Source of the DNA: Sanguinoderma infundibulare
Lineage: Eukaryota; Basidiomycota; Agaricomycetes; Polyporales; Polyporaceae
DNA: 64,000 bases
NCBI GenBank assembly: GCA_032821775.1
Contig: JAVLRN010000007.1
Coordinates: 2,976,001-3,040,000, forward strand
Direction: 5' to 3'
A program made the translations under genes and the position numbers. The notes below the pieces were generated by a model. It had not been told where the DNA came from. It made no database searches and saw only the letters and a list, made by a program, of their open reading frames with translations. Shown one piece after another: positions 32,697-44,706 of this stretch (within the stretch, counting starts at the first letter, position 1; each line of letters starts with the position of its first letter).

Positions 32697-35093
32697 ATGA
32701 CTTTGAGCTCAGCCGTCTTCACAGCCGTTCTCCTTGGGGCTGCCTCATTTGGGATGGGGATGTTGCCCTTGGTCGTAACGTTCTCAAGTGAGTGCTGCTG
32801 CTCGCTTGTCCTTCTTCGATATTCCCCGCCATATACAAGGAATGGTTGGATGCAGTGTGCTGTGCCGTAAGCTACGTCCAAAAGAACGTAGTGCACATAG
32901 AATGCGAGGGGACTGGTATGAGGGTCCTCTTTGGACAAGTTGGATATCCAGACACGGGGAATCGGAGTTGAATGAAACCAGGCAAACTCGACTCTGCATG
33001 GGCCCCTTATCGGTCACCGTGGTCTCGTACCCCGACGTTCTCAGCTCGCACGATGCAGTCCGGGAGGTCGGGGTGAGATTTTATAACGTCGGAGTACGAG
33101 AGCACCAACCCCCAGACCGCAAGAGAATGGCGTCGCGGCGAATGACGAAACGAGAGAATCCCACTGGCATTTGCATATACTTGGGCCAGACGACGCCGTT
33201 CTGCGTCCCTCAAAGGCGTAACGCGCGATTGGGGAGGCCGAAGGTCTAGCAATTCCAGCCCTTCGCACAGACTTGTAGACCCATCTCAATCGCTATGATG
33301 AGCTCGGAAGTGCTGCGGGGGCTCTTTTCGACGCCTTGGGTCGTTACATATAATACGTGCGCGCATACAAGCAGCGTGAGTGAATAGCTTCGAAGCACAT
33401 GAGGATGGGCATTCAATGTTCGCTGCAGTGCATGTGGACAAAACCTCTTGCGACTGTCAGAACTAATTTGACTCGTTGTCAACCGGTGCTAGAGCAATGC
33501 GTGTGGTCAGTCGTCGGAGGCCCCTGGGGGAAAGCTCATTGCATGATCCTTGTGAGAGGGGTCAAAGATTCTCGGCAGCATCGTATTCGCCGACGGCGCT
33601 GTGTTGTTTTCTTTCTCCTCGATGTTTGCGGGGCCCCACGAAAAGCAATAAACGATTCTGGCGAGCCAGAAAGATAGGTTCGGCTTGGCCTCCCTCGAAG
33701 ATGACACAGAACTTTGAGAGATCGGACCCAGGTGCTGGGCAGATACCTTCGGATCCCGTTTCCCGCGTTTCGATTCCAAACAATGTTGTCCGGAGAGGAT
33801 CCCCATAGACTGTCAAGGTGTCCAAGCTGTATTATTGGTCTGTCGTGGGTATAGCCTCGCGCTTCTTGCTCAGAGTGGCAGGGTCCTGGGCACTGCATAC
33901 AGTCAACTGAAGCCAAGTAAATGTCAGAGGATGCGAAGCCATGGAACATGTTCTTGACGGTCGTGTTACCATCTGCTTAGCATCTTGCCATGCATAGATC
34001 GTCTTACGTGCCCGCTTCAACGAGGTCAATCACATTAATATTCATATTGATGCCAATTTGTAGAATCTGCGTTGGCATCCTTGACCACCTACGGCTCTGG
34101 GCTACTCCTAGGTGCAGCCCTGGGCGTCGTGATACCTGAGTACGTGGAGCGATCCCTGATTTACGTTTTGCTCAGTACTCACATTGCTGACGATCTGAAA
34201 GAGGAGTATTTGGCATCATCGAGTCCAATGCTTCTCGATCCACTATCGCATTGTCATTGTTGACCGGGTTTGCATTCATGCTCGCAATAGAACATCAGCT
34301 ATCTTCCCATGCACCCACCTTTCTCAACGGCAACGGACAAGCCCCGTTACCCACCGAAGTCTCGTCGGTAGAATTCGACGTCGAGCTGGGTGATTTGGAG
34401 CGCACGGAAGGCGTCGCACAAGACGCGAGAGCTCGTTCGTCAGCCTACACAGGAGCGGTGAACGCCGAGCTCCAACAGCGCGCGTATCCACTCACCTTCG
34501 GATTGGCCGTCCACGCCTTTGTGGACGGGATCGCGATGGGCTCAGCGGCGCTCTCTGCGTCGGGTACCGACGAGAACTCTGCATCGTCGCGGCTGTTCGT
34601 GGCCGTTTTCCTTGCGTTGGTCGTGCACAAAGGTGCGAGGGCGTTTCTTCTTTGGTCCGCCTCTACAACATCGCTGATAAGTGGGGCTGACTCCAAAGCC
34701 CCGACTGCGCTCGCTCTCACGACGTCCCTCCTCTCCACCTCCCTTCCACCCGCGGAATGCAGGCGACACCTGGCTATCTTTAGCGCGACGACGCCTGTCG
34801 CAACGCTTTTGTCGTACGCGTTCCTGTCTTTCTTCGGCGGAAGCAGCGGCAGCTGGCAGAGCGTGGCGCTGCTATTCTCGGTACGTCTGTCGTGGCGCCG
34901 CCCTTCTCACAGAGACTGACGGTTTTCACAGGGAGGAACGTTCCTGTACGTGGCGACGGTATTGCAGCCGTCGCTCGAGCATCCCCACGACGAGACCGCG
35001 GGTGGCGGCCGCAGGAAACTCTTGATCACGCTCGCCGGGATTGCTACACCGTATCTGATTACGGTGCTGCTACCCGAGGGCCACGAGCATTGA
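32697..35093 (+). CDS. ZIP-family metal transporter (SLC39A9-like)
   Basis: Exons 32697-32787, 34064-34139, 34202-34880 and 34932-35093 join in frame to 335 residues. TM1 is in exon 1 (TAVLLGAASFGMGMLPLVV). TM2 and the family hallmark follow (GSGLLLGAALGVVIPEG). TM4 carries the metal-site histidine motif (LAVHAFVDGIAMGSAAL), the following helix has VAVFLALVVHKGARAFLL, and the C-terminal helices end TLAGIATPYLITVLLPEGHEH. ZIP proteins move zinc or other divalent metals into the cytosol; the ZIP9-like branch usually sits in Golgi or vacuolar membranes. A variable acidic loop follows TM3. Intron 1 is 1,276 nt while the other two are 62 and 51 nt, suggesting inserted DNA. Exon 1 is short but fits the family start well. 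Confidence 0.82.
32788..34063 (+). other. Abnormally long first intron of the ZIP gene
   Basis: 1,276 nt bounded by a GTGAGT donor and a TTTGTAG acceptor; other introns in this gene are about 50-60 nt. On the opposite strand 33949-33540 is an open frame with coding character (HGFASSDIYLASVDCMQCPG, then EARGYTHDRPIIQLGHLDSL). It could be a fragment of an inserted gene. I found no terminal repeats. Confidence 0.5.
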
Positions 35094-35865
35094 TGAGCGC
35101 TGAGGCCGAGAAGGGATCGATATAGTCGTGAGAAGTGGATTGTGATATTAGAATAGGAAAGACCCTGCGCCCGGGTCGCGCATTTCTACGACGTCGGACT
35201 CGGAGCGCCCCTCCTCGAGCGGATATTAGAGAGAAGTTGAATGATCGTCCAACTCGGTTTTGACTGCGAAATTTTCTGTGAGAACGTTTTGGAGAGTCTG
35301 GGAGAAGAGAGACCGACTTAAGATAGCCGGGCCAGCATTCCGTGGCCGGTACTTCCTTATGGTAGGCGCACCGATAAGTTTATGACGTCAAGCCGGACGC
35401 CGCAATGTACTGCGCAACTACATCTTGGTAATCACCATTATTTCTCATGTGGGATTGCATGGAATTGCAATGTGTTGAAGCTTCTGGGGACGAGGGGACT
35501 GTCGATCTGCTCGTTTCGACCATCGGAAGAGCAGGTCTCGGGGAACACTGCGACTCGGAATTCGAATAGCACAGCCATCCGTCTCAGGCGGACAAATCAA
35601 AGTTGAACCACGCGGCAATCCTCGCCGCCGTGGACCTCCGTGGACGCCCAAATCCGGCTGCCTCCTCCGCTTCGTTCGACCGTCGTTCGCTTTTCCCACC
35701 TGTACCCTACGACCCTCGACGACCACTGACCCTCCTCCACATCTCCCTGCGGTGTAGCAAGATAGCTGCCACAATCTACGCGGGTGGCGCAAGTCCCAGT
35801 CCTCTACTCCCGCACTCCCTTCCCAGCCTTCGTTCCCCACTTTTGCCCGCCTGCAACGACCCACT
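35094..35865. other. Intergenic, upstream of the Kre6-like gene
   Basis: No gene recognised. The pyrimidine-rich stretch at about 35780-35865 is the probable 5'UTR of the gene starting at 35866. Confidence 0.5.
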
Positions 35866-38077
35866 ATGCCCCCTCCGCCTCGACGAGTTCCTGCACCAAC
35901 AAACCAATACTATGCCGTCCCCCAGAGCCCGACAAACCGAATATATGGCTCTCAGCCTCCGCAACAGCCAATGCAGACTTTCAACCAGCCGCGGGCGTCT
36001 ACAAGCCATCTCAGCCAAAAGAACGAAACAACCCAGGGAGTCGCGACAGGACACATCGGAGGAGGGTATGGTCCATACTCGGTGCGTCCTGCAGTCTTGA
36101 TAGTCGTCCGATCGGTCCTGACGCGGGCCGCAGTACGACCCAACGATGACGAACGGTTCGCGTGGGTACACATCCTCGCGATTCAGCAACGTCCCGTCCG
36201 AAGTCTCGGTCGGCACCACGAACGAGAAGACGACGACGACGTCAGCCCCGCTTGCGACGACCGCCACCGTTCAGCAGTATCCTTACATGTGGGATACCAA
36301 GGATCCAGACCTAGACGATACGCTCCACAATCCCGACCCCGTCCGCGACGCTGCCCTCGACCGCAGCTGTGCCCCCTTCTCCTCCAGAGGATGGATCAAC
36401 GCCTCCGCGCTCTTCCTCATCTGCGCCGCCATCATCGTTCTCTTCGCCGGCTACCCGATCATCGACCACTACGTCCACCAGCCGCCAAAGATCGCGGGCT
36501 TTAACCTCGGCGGGGTCAATGGGTCGGGACAAGTGCCGCAGCTCACCAACTTTCCCCAGATGATCGATACCGACACGCCCTCGTCGGCGCGCACGCGGAC
36601 GGGCATCGACGGCAAGTCGTACAGCCTCGTGTTCAGCGACGAGTTCAACAAGGACGGCCGGACGTTCTACCCCGGGGACGACCCGTACTGGGAGGCGGTA
36701 GACCTCCACTACTGGCCGACGGGCGACCTGGAGTGGTATGACCCGTCTACGATCACGACCCAGGGCGGGCAGCTGGTGATCACGATGAGCGAGAAGCAGA
36801 ACCATAACCTGAACTTCATGAGCGGCATGCTGCAATCGTGGAACAAGCTCTGCTTCACCACCGGCTACATCGAGGTCTCGGTCAGCATGCCGGGCAGCGC
36901 GCAGGCTCCTGGACTGTGGCCTGCGGCGTGGACGATGGGCAACCTTGTGCGTCTCTCCCGTCTCCCTCGTGGTAGAGTCTATTTGACGTATTGGCGCAGG
37001 GCCGGGCGGGCTTCGGCGCTACCACCGAGGGGACATGGCCCTACAGCTACGCCTCATGCGACCTCGGCACGTTCCCCAACCAGACGAGCGCGAACGGCGT
37101 GCCCGCCGCTGCTGCGACCGGAGGATCCAACGGCTCGCCGCTCAGCTTCATGCCTGGGCAGAAGCTCTCTGCGTGCACGTGCCCGAACTCGGACCACCCG
37201 GGGCCTTCGGTGGGTGTGGGCCGCGGTGTCCCAGAAATCGACATTTTCGAGACGCAGATCGATACCAGCCGGTTCCAAGCGCAAGTCTCGCAAAGCTTCC
37301 AGACGGCGCCGTACAACTACCAGTACGAGTTCGTGAACACGTCGGACGTGTCGCCGATCTACGACGCGTCCATCACGCACTTCAACACGTACAAGGGCGG
37401 GGTGTACCAGCAGGCAATCTCGGCCGTGTCGGACATCAACAACGCCGACTACAACGGGCAGGGCTTCGGGGTCTACGGGTTCGAGTGGTGGTCGAACCAA
37501 AACAACCGCGGGGAGGGATCCATCACGTGGGTCTCAAATGGGGTGAAGACGTGGTCGATGTCTGCTGGTTCGATTGGGGCGGACGCCACATCGCAGGTCA
37601 GCGCCCGAATCGTTCCGGAGGAACCTATGGTGAGAGCATTCAGCTGTCTGTCTGCGTCATCAGATCCGGGCTCTGACGCGGTGTGCTGCAACAGTACGTT
37701 ATCTTCAACCTGGGCATGTCGCGTAAGTCAATGCGTTGGGTGGCCTTGTGACCCGTCTAACCGTAGGTCCATGCTTGTAGCGTCGTTCCAGAGACAGGAC
37801 TTCCAGCACCTCACGTTCCCCGTGAGCATGTACGTCGACTACGTGCGCGTCTACCAGCGGGACGACGTGATCAGCGAACAGTCGTATTCGTGCGACCCTT
37901 CATCACGTCCGACGGCGAATTACATTAAGAAGTACGCAGCTTCCTCTCTTTGTCGTTACTCGTAGGCTGACGCGGCCTTCCATCAGCCACCTGAACGCAT
38001 ACTCGAATCCGAATCTCACAACGTGGGACCAGGCGGGATACACGTTCCCTCGAAACTCAAAGTACGACGGCTGTTGA
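35866..38077 (+). CDS. Kre6/Skn1-like beta-1,6-glucan synthesis protein (GH16-type)
   Basis: Six exons (35866-36081, 36134-36946, 37000-37629, 37695-37722, 37781-37931, 37987-38077), 642 residues. This is a type II membrane protein: a ~165-residue Pro/Gln-rich cytosolic tail, a single helix (ASALFLICAAIIVLFAGYPI), then a lumenal glycosidase-like domain. Family marks include YSLVFSDEFNKDGRTFYPGD, DDPYWEAVDLHYWPTGDLEW, GYIEVSVSMPGS, GLWPAAWTMGNL and the GH16 catalytic motif EIDIFE near 37239. The end is LTFPVSMYVDYVRVYQ and HLNAYSNPNLTTW. Kre6/Skn1 proteins act in the secretory pathway in beta-1,6-glucan assembly. The 28-nt exon 4 was placed because it restores YVIFNLGMSPSFQ, matching the family. 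Very secure. Confidence 0.93.
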
Positions 38078-39343
38078 TGATATCCCGTTACGATTACTAC
38101 CATCTTGAACCATAATTCCACGCTACCCTACTCTCCCTTCCGTCATCCTTCCCTCCGTCCCCGCCACACGAGCATGACTCTTGCCGTCCCTGACATTGCA
38201 CACATCGCATCTACATCTACCTCACGAATCGTGCACGAACTCTCATGCATCCATTCCTGTACGAGTATACACCAGCATCGGACGATCGACCCCCCTCGGC
38301 TCGCGTTCATTTTCGACAGCAGTAGTGTAGCACAACACCACCTCTTCCCCGATCTTGCATAGTTTCTGCTAGCTAGTAGCTACGTTCACCATCGACATGG
38401 CGCACTTCTTGCACTACTTTCCCCTTTGTCTTCTCTTCGACTTCTTCGTGCGCGCCTTTTGCCTGGTCGAAATGGACACACATTTTTTGTTGGCACGTTT
38501 GCAAACAGACGTCGACTTTTATTGCGTTTATGCGCCCGTTCGTCGGAATGGGCGATGCGCGTTGCGGTTTGGATCGATCTATTTTTTTTCTTCCAAGTTC
38601 TTTATACATGCGTACTACTATTATTTTGCGAGCCTCCGAGTCGTCGGGCTGTTTCGCGTGCTCGCGATTGGCGGACGGAATAGATCTCTGAACACTCTGC
38701 CTGGTGGCTATTAGGACCCTCGGAATGTGAAGAGACCCTACTCGTGCATCATGTGGCCCGTGGCACTGGGTCGTGCTCGCTAGTCAGTGTATGGCACTCC
38801 GCCACTGCCCGGATGGCGGACGAGTTGCCGGATTGGGGGCATCACGTGTAGTCAACTAGCGCGCTCATTCAAGGGTGTGCACAACGGCTGCAGTGGACCC
38901 TCTTCTGCATGCATCCTTTGCCTCAGCCCGCTGCTTCTCCTCCGCCTCTCATCTCCGAGCTACTCATTCATCCTGGAGCGACTTGGAACCACTCTGTAAG
39001 GTTACTCATCCATCCTGGAGCAACTTGGAACGACTCTGTATGAGCTCCGTCAAGCCTGAAGATCGCCTCGCCGTGCTTCGCTTGAATACCATCAGCTGTG
39101 GAGTCATCGGCTCTCGTCTCACTGGCGCATTCGGTAGTTGCAGGGACGCGTCGCAACCTATGTCAACGCAACCTGGGTGCGTCTCGGGATAGGTTATACA
39201 CAATGGTTCGACGTCTTACACTTTGTATGCGCCAGGCCGTGGAAGAACCCAAAACCCATACCTATCCAAGTACCGGGCAGGACCGTCCCGTCGGTAAGCA
39301 AGTCACCTCTGGCCCATTGTATTCCGGTCTTCACGATCGCATC
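38078..39343. other. Intergenic; no gene recognised
   Basis: Contains the 3'UTR of the Kre6-like gene, a T-rich tract near 38581 and one 42-bp tandem duplication. No coding pattern seen. Confidence 0.5.
38959..39042 (+). repeat. 42-bp tandem duplication, two units
   Basis: Units 38959-39000 and 39001-39042 differ at only a few positions; both contain CATCCTGGAGC and ACTTGGAAC. A simple local duplication in intergenic DNA. Confidence 0.8.
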
Positions 39344-42300
39344 ATGCCGGCCTCGAAGAGCCAAAACCAACACCCCAAACTCTACAATGCCCCGTACACC
39401 CAGCAGGCACTCCGCGACACTCTCAGTAACCGCAAGAGAGGTACGGTGAGCACGGGCCTCGGCGCCGGCTTTGGCGGTCCGCACGGGAATGCGACCTCTC
39501 ATCAGACGATACTGGGGAGGAGAGGAGACGCACCGCCTAGTAAGCGGCAGAAGATGTCGCATGAACGATCGTCTGCGTATTTCCAGGATGGAGGTAAGTG
39601 GCTTGTGACGAAGATGCCGTCCCCTTGTTTTCTCATGTGCTTCTTCTCCTTGTTCGCCTCCTTCTCACTCCTTCGACTGGTTCTGGTGCCCCGACTTCCT
39701 GTGCTCTCGACAACGACGCGCGCGCGACGCCGACCATTCGTTGTTCCGCGTTCTGCTCGTCAGCGCAAGGCAAGGGGAAGGGGAAGGGAAAAGAGGCCGT
39801 GCTCTCCCGTGGGCAGACTGCTTCGGACGCGGAGACGATCAGCGAGGAGGAGGAGGACACGGGTCAGCTGTTGCCGCGGAACGAGAGAGAGGAATCGCCG
39901 GACCCGATCGACTGTATCGACGACAAGACGTCGTCAGGGCGTAGAGTCCACGACTTTGATCGCGACCCTCCGCCTTTCTATGTTCCGAGCCGCACGCGTC
40001 TGCCGCAAGATGGTTCGTCGACCCGCCAATTGCAGCAGAAGCACCGGAACCATCAGCACCAGAAGCTTGCCGCTCTGCCTCAGGTCACTTTCATTCCCGG
40101 CGACGATGACGAAAACGAGGCCGTCAGCGACGACATCCAGTCGGCGTCCGGGTTCGACGAGCCAGCCCTGGCGGAGACGGACGACCCACAGGCGTCGATG
40201 AAGGCGGCGGATCATAGAGCGGCGACACCCAGCGGTCGTTCGGTGATTCCTTCTGGTATGGTTCAACGCAAGATCAAGATGATTGAGACGAACGGTGCGC
40301 GGACTCAACCGGCCAAGCCCCAGTCCAAAGATACCTCGTCGGGTGTGCCGTTCCTTGATCTCAAAGACATGAAGAAGGAGAAGCCTCTCTCTCTCAAGTC
40401 ACAGATGAAATCGAAAGGCCAGAAGGTCGGTATGCTCACGGGCTGTTTGGTCTCATGCCCAGCCGTATGGGTATAACAGCCGGCCGCGCCTCACCACCGC
40501 GCTTATCCAGACTTAGAGTCGCGGTAGTGGGGTGCGGCTGTGATACTCATACGGCTGGGCACGAGACCAGGACCGTTGTTCTCCCTGACTGGTTTGCTCA
40601 CTTATGTTCGTGCATGCGTATCCCAGGCTGGTTCGAGCTCGGTGGCGGGTTCCAATCAGTCGCCATCCGGAGATCCACTGGATGCTGTCGCGACTTCCTC
40701 GTCAGGGTTCCGCAAAGGCGGCAAGCCGAATACTCCGGTCGCTCTCCCCTTGGAGGCGTGGTCGCTAGGTTGTCAGTTGTCGCAGAGCGATGACGAGCCC
40801 GTTGCTTGGCTTTTAGTCCAGTGGATTCCGGGGCGCAATAAGTACACGCTGAAGGTCCGGCATCCCCGGACCAAGGATGATATAGAAGAGTTTCACCTTG
40901 ACAAAGATTTCGATGGTTTGGTGGTGGGTAAATCGCCTCTTCTTAATCGTCGGACTCCACTAAAGGCACCGAGCGAGTGCAGTTCTCCGAACATTCTTCC
41001 GAGCTGCCAGACGGTTGCCCGGTTATGATCAAGCTTCAGACAACCAAATCTGCAAAGGCCAAGCGACCAGTGCCTCAGTTTCAAGGCGGTACGGCGATTC
41101 ATGACAAAAGGAGGTTCTGCACATCTAATGTCCCCGCGACGCAGGTTTGAAACGGCCCCCCGGGTCTGTCACCTTCAGGTTCCTCGTCCGGCACGCCAAT
41201 TGGCAGAATGGTCAGCCTTACGAGGAGCTGATCGCCATTCTGAAGAACCAGATTCGCTCCAAGCCTGAGATCTTGAGGTGGGTAATTGTGATTTTCGTCC
41301 GGAACGTGCTCCTCAGCCCAAACTGGTCATCGATGCAGGGTGCCCGCATCAGGAGCGTGCTGGGAGCAGGTGGTCACGGCAGCCCGGCTTTGGACGTCGA
41401 GCTCGACACGCTCGAAAGCTTCTGTTCCGCAGGTTTCGACGGCGCGCGAGACACAGTCGAGTGTTTCCGCCTCGCGACAGTCGCCGCTGTCGGCGGGACC
41501 TGCGAATGACGACTCCACGGCCGTGCTGCTATCGGAGCGTTCTTCTGCGCAGCCATCTCGGTAATGCATTGTCTTTCTTGCGTCTTTTCATCACGTGGCT
41601 TACCAGCCGTCAGCACATATGGCGGCGAGCGACGAGTGACGCGACAGACAGCGCGAAAGTTGCGGAAGTCACCCTCGCCTGCCCTGGATCTCGACGAGCT
41701 GTGAGCCCGTCTCGATCTTTATCGTTGTTGCCTGATCTTAATCATCGCCTTTCGCTGCAGACTGTTGGTGTATCCGCCCACGGGCACCGGTGCGGTGAAT
41801 ATCACCAGGGGTGATCTGAAGAGGTTGGATGACGGGCAGTACCTGAACGACACCATTATCGAGTTCGGCCTCAAGTACGTGCTCCTCTCTCGTGCGTACG
41901 ACGAATCTTCGCTGATGCGTTCGACAGGCTGTGGCTGGATGACCTGCGTAGAGACCAGCCCGATCTTGCTGATCAAGTACACATCTTCAATTCTTTCTTC
42001 TACAAGAAGCTCAGCAGCAAGAAAGAGTATGTTTTTTCTGGCGGCGACGCATTCGGCGATTGTACTGATCGCCCCCGCCAGTCTCGCGGAATCGTACCCC
42101 AGCGTTCGAAAGTGGTCGTCTAAGGTGGACATCTTCAGCAAGAAGTACATCATCGTGCCCATCAACGAGAAGTACGTCTGTGCTGGCTAGCTACATCGCT
42201 ACTGTCTGACGTATTATGATGTGTTTTCAGCTTCCATTGGTACCTCGCGATCATCGAGAACCCTGCGAATATGCTTCACCCCGGGCCGCCCGAAGCCCGA

Positions 42301-43630
42301 CAAGGGCCGCAGACTCGCAAGCGCAAACGCGAATCGGCTGCGGCGGAGGCCGACGAACTCATGTCCGAAGACAAGGACCGCCTGCTCGCTGAGGACAGCA
42401 AGGCGACGACGGAGGAGACGACGTCCAAGCAGCCGTCCGAGCAGCCTGAGCCGCCGCCAGGCCCAGTTCACGACGGGATGGTCGTCGACGCGGAAAGCGA
42501 GGGCGACGTGCAGGAAGTCTACGGCTTGCTCGAGATGACGCAGACGCAGCTGTCCGTCACCGACCGCAGGTCTACGTCGGTTGACCCGGTGAATGGCGAG
42601 CTGGAGTATCCTTCGGAGGAGCCTATGGACGTGGACCCTGCGCCCGGCCCTGCGCCTATCGTTGTCGACGACGACGCCGACGTGGATGCTCAGGCTAAAG
42701 GGTTGGAATCTGATTCTGCGGGGGCGGATTCGAAGCCTGATTCGAAGGAGGACGAAGCGACACCCCGCGAAGAGGATACTGCGGCGGAGCCAGTGCCATC
42801 CGCCGGCGACCAAGGCAAATATCCGATGTAGGGCCCCAGCTTTGGCGGTCTCTGGTTCAAGTGCTGATCTTATCGCCACAGCGCTTATGTGTACACCTTC
42901 GACTCGCTTGGATCTCGGCATAGTGCTGCGGCTAACAAGCTGGCGAAGTACCTCCGTTTCGAAGCCGTGGACAAGAAAGGGATGCGGATGGAGGATACGT
43001 GCCTCGCGGTGTGGAAGAATGCCAAGGTACGCCTGACCGTCCTCTCTCCCTTTACTGTGTGTCGCTTGTGGAGGAACACGCTCATGCGTCGCGGGGGGGA
43101 TGCAGTCTCCCATGCAGACCAACTTCTGCGATTGCGGGCTCTTCGTCCTGGCGTTCGTCGACGCCTTCATGAAGGATCCGGTACGCGCCGGTGAGGTCAT
43201 ACAGGTATGCCGTATCTCATCATCATGTTCGGTCTTGGGTTGTGTGTGACCTGAAATGCGTCCGCCCATGTCGTGTCAGAAACACAGCGTGGACTGGTAC
43301 ACGGGCGGCAAGGAGGACCTGCGGGAAGTCTTCAGGCATAGAACTCTCAAGCTCTCGGATGACTGGAAGAAAGAGCGGGCGGCGAAGGAGGAGGCGAAGG
43401 CCGGCGGCCCTGCCCAGGAAGGCGCGCAGGCGGATGGCGCACCGGGCGAGGATGGAGAGAGCACTGTGAAGGGGAAGGAGAAGGAGAAGCCGAAGCCCCA
43501 GCAACCGGAAACGGTGAATGTCCTCGACGATTCGGACGACGAGGTCGAGATCGTCGCCACCAGCACTTCCAAACCCGCGTCCAAGGCGAACCGGAAGGGT
43601 GCGGTCGGGAAGGCGAGTCGTTTGCGCTGA
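39344..43630 (+). CDS. SUMO-specific cysteine protease (Ulp/SENP family)
   Basis: A gene of about a dozen exons. Early exons (39344-39593, 39764-40425, 40627-40929) encode a disordered charged N-terminus with KGKGKGKE and EEEEDTGQ tracts. The C48 protease core starts at 41761 (LLVYPPTGTGAVNITRGDLK, then GQYLNDTIIEFGLKLWLDDL and HIFNSFFYKKLSS). Catalytic His is in NFHWYLAII (42235), Asp in YTFDSLG (42901) and Cys in QTNFCDCGLFV (43133). The end is KHSVDWYTGG plus a Lys/Glu-rich tail. Such enzymes remove SUMO from nuclear proteins. About 185 acidic residues lie between His and Asp, pointing to the Ulp2/SENP6-7 branch, whose domains are known to carry insertions. Exons between 41030 and 41700 are not resolved. 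One intron holds a palindromic element. Confidence 0.85.
40449..40568 (+). mobile_element. 120-bp palindromic MITE-like element in an intron
   Basis: Left end GGTCTCATGCCCAGCCGTAT and the inverted right end GGTCTCGTGCCCAGCCGTAT differ at one of 20 positions. Pairing continues inward through GTAT.ACAGCCG and, less perfectly, a CACC.C..CGCG segment, leaving a short loop. It lies wholly within the 201-nt intron 40426-40626 of the SUMO protease gene. No clear target-site duplication. Non-coding, so non-autonomous. Confidence 0.7.
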
Positions 43631-44403
43631 TGAGCTCGAGCGTCGATCGTGTCTGCTGTCACAGGGGTTTTCTCCGGGGTTTTCTCTACTTTACTATTTT
43701 CGCTTTTTGCAGGCTATTAGAGTACGGTACGATTGTTCTATTCGGTCCTTGTTCCAACTCATCCCGCGGTCACGCGCGCGCGCATGTCGATATGATCATC
43801 GCTGTGCTCATCCATCGTAGTAGTTCGCATTGCTGTATTTTTATCAGTCCGATATTCCCCTCCCCACGATGTTACCAACCGACAGTACTTAGTACTACGC
43901 ACGCATATACATACACGTATTCTTATTGTTACCCGACCGGCATACCTGTCCTGTTTGAATTGTTAGAGGTCATCTTTGCTTGGGCAGAACGATGCATGTT
44001 GTTTTGTGGGGAAGGAAGATCCGCGAATGGTGGGAATGTTTGGATAGTAAGTTAGCATGTACGTAAATGAGGAGCTGAGCATGAACTGTGAAAGACGCCA
44101 ATTGTTGCGATACCCTTCGAAGTTTACAAAGGTACGTTGCTTGATCCAACTCCTTCAAGTCCGCTGTCATTTCGCTGAACAGGTTCAATAGCCTACGCTC
44201 GAGTGTTTGGAGCACTCAGAGACCGTCTCGAAACAAACGAGGGCGAAGCGCCTGAGACGAGGGCGACATTACGAAAAAGCATGAAGGGCGGGGTACGGCA
44301 TGGCCCGTACTAGGCAACGAAATCAAACTGCGTGAGCTGGAAAGATAAGACTGACCATGGACAAAGTGGACGTACCTCCTGCACTGCACCCCAACAGCAC
44401 CCG
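43631..44403. other. Intergenic; no gene recognised
   Basis: AT-richer 3' flank of the protease gene. No coding pattern, terminator-like hairpin or repeat seen. Confidence 0.5.
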
Positions 44404-44706
44404 TCATGTACGCCGAGGGCCAAGTACTACCAGAACTCCTTGCGCTACTCTCCCCCTGCGCGGTGGTGGGCGAAGCAGACGACCGTAGGAGGAGTAGTTG
44501 GGATGCCGGGGGGTGGTGTATGATTGCGGTGAGGGCGCGGTCGGTGGAGGTCGATGGATGAAGGACACATTCTTCGGGAACTCCGCATAGCTGGCGTGCG
44601 CGTTGTTGCGAAGCGGGTCGGGAGCACGGTACGGTGGCCTCTCCGCGAGTCGTGTAGCGTATGGGCGAGAGGAGAACCTCAAAGAGGGGAGCTCGGGGAG
44701 GCGCAT
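44404..44706 (-). pseudogene. Truncated protein fragment, copy 1 of 2
   Basis: From ATG 44706 the frame reads MRLPELPSLRFSSRPYATRL, then AERPPYRAPDPLRNN, SYAEFPKNVSFIHRPPPTAP and SPQSYTTP, and then loses coding character. A neighbouring frame continues with a similar composition, suggesting a 1-nt shift near 44530. A related sequence occurs at 62838-62993. The block RPPYRAPDPL...FIHRPPPTAPSP is reminiscent of the N-terminus of a fungal mitochondrial ribosomal large-subunit protein (L20-type), but this is from memory and tentative. No C-terminal domain is present, so I call it a relic. Confidence 0.45.
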
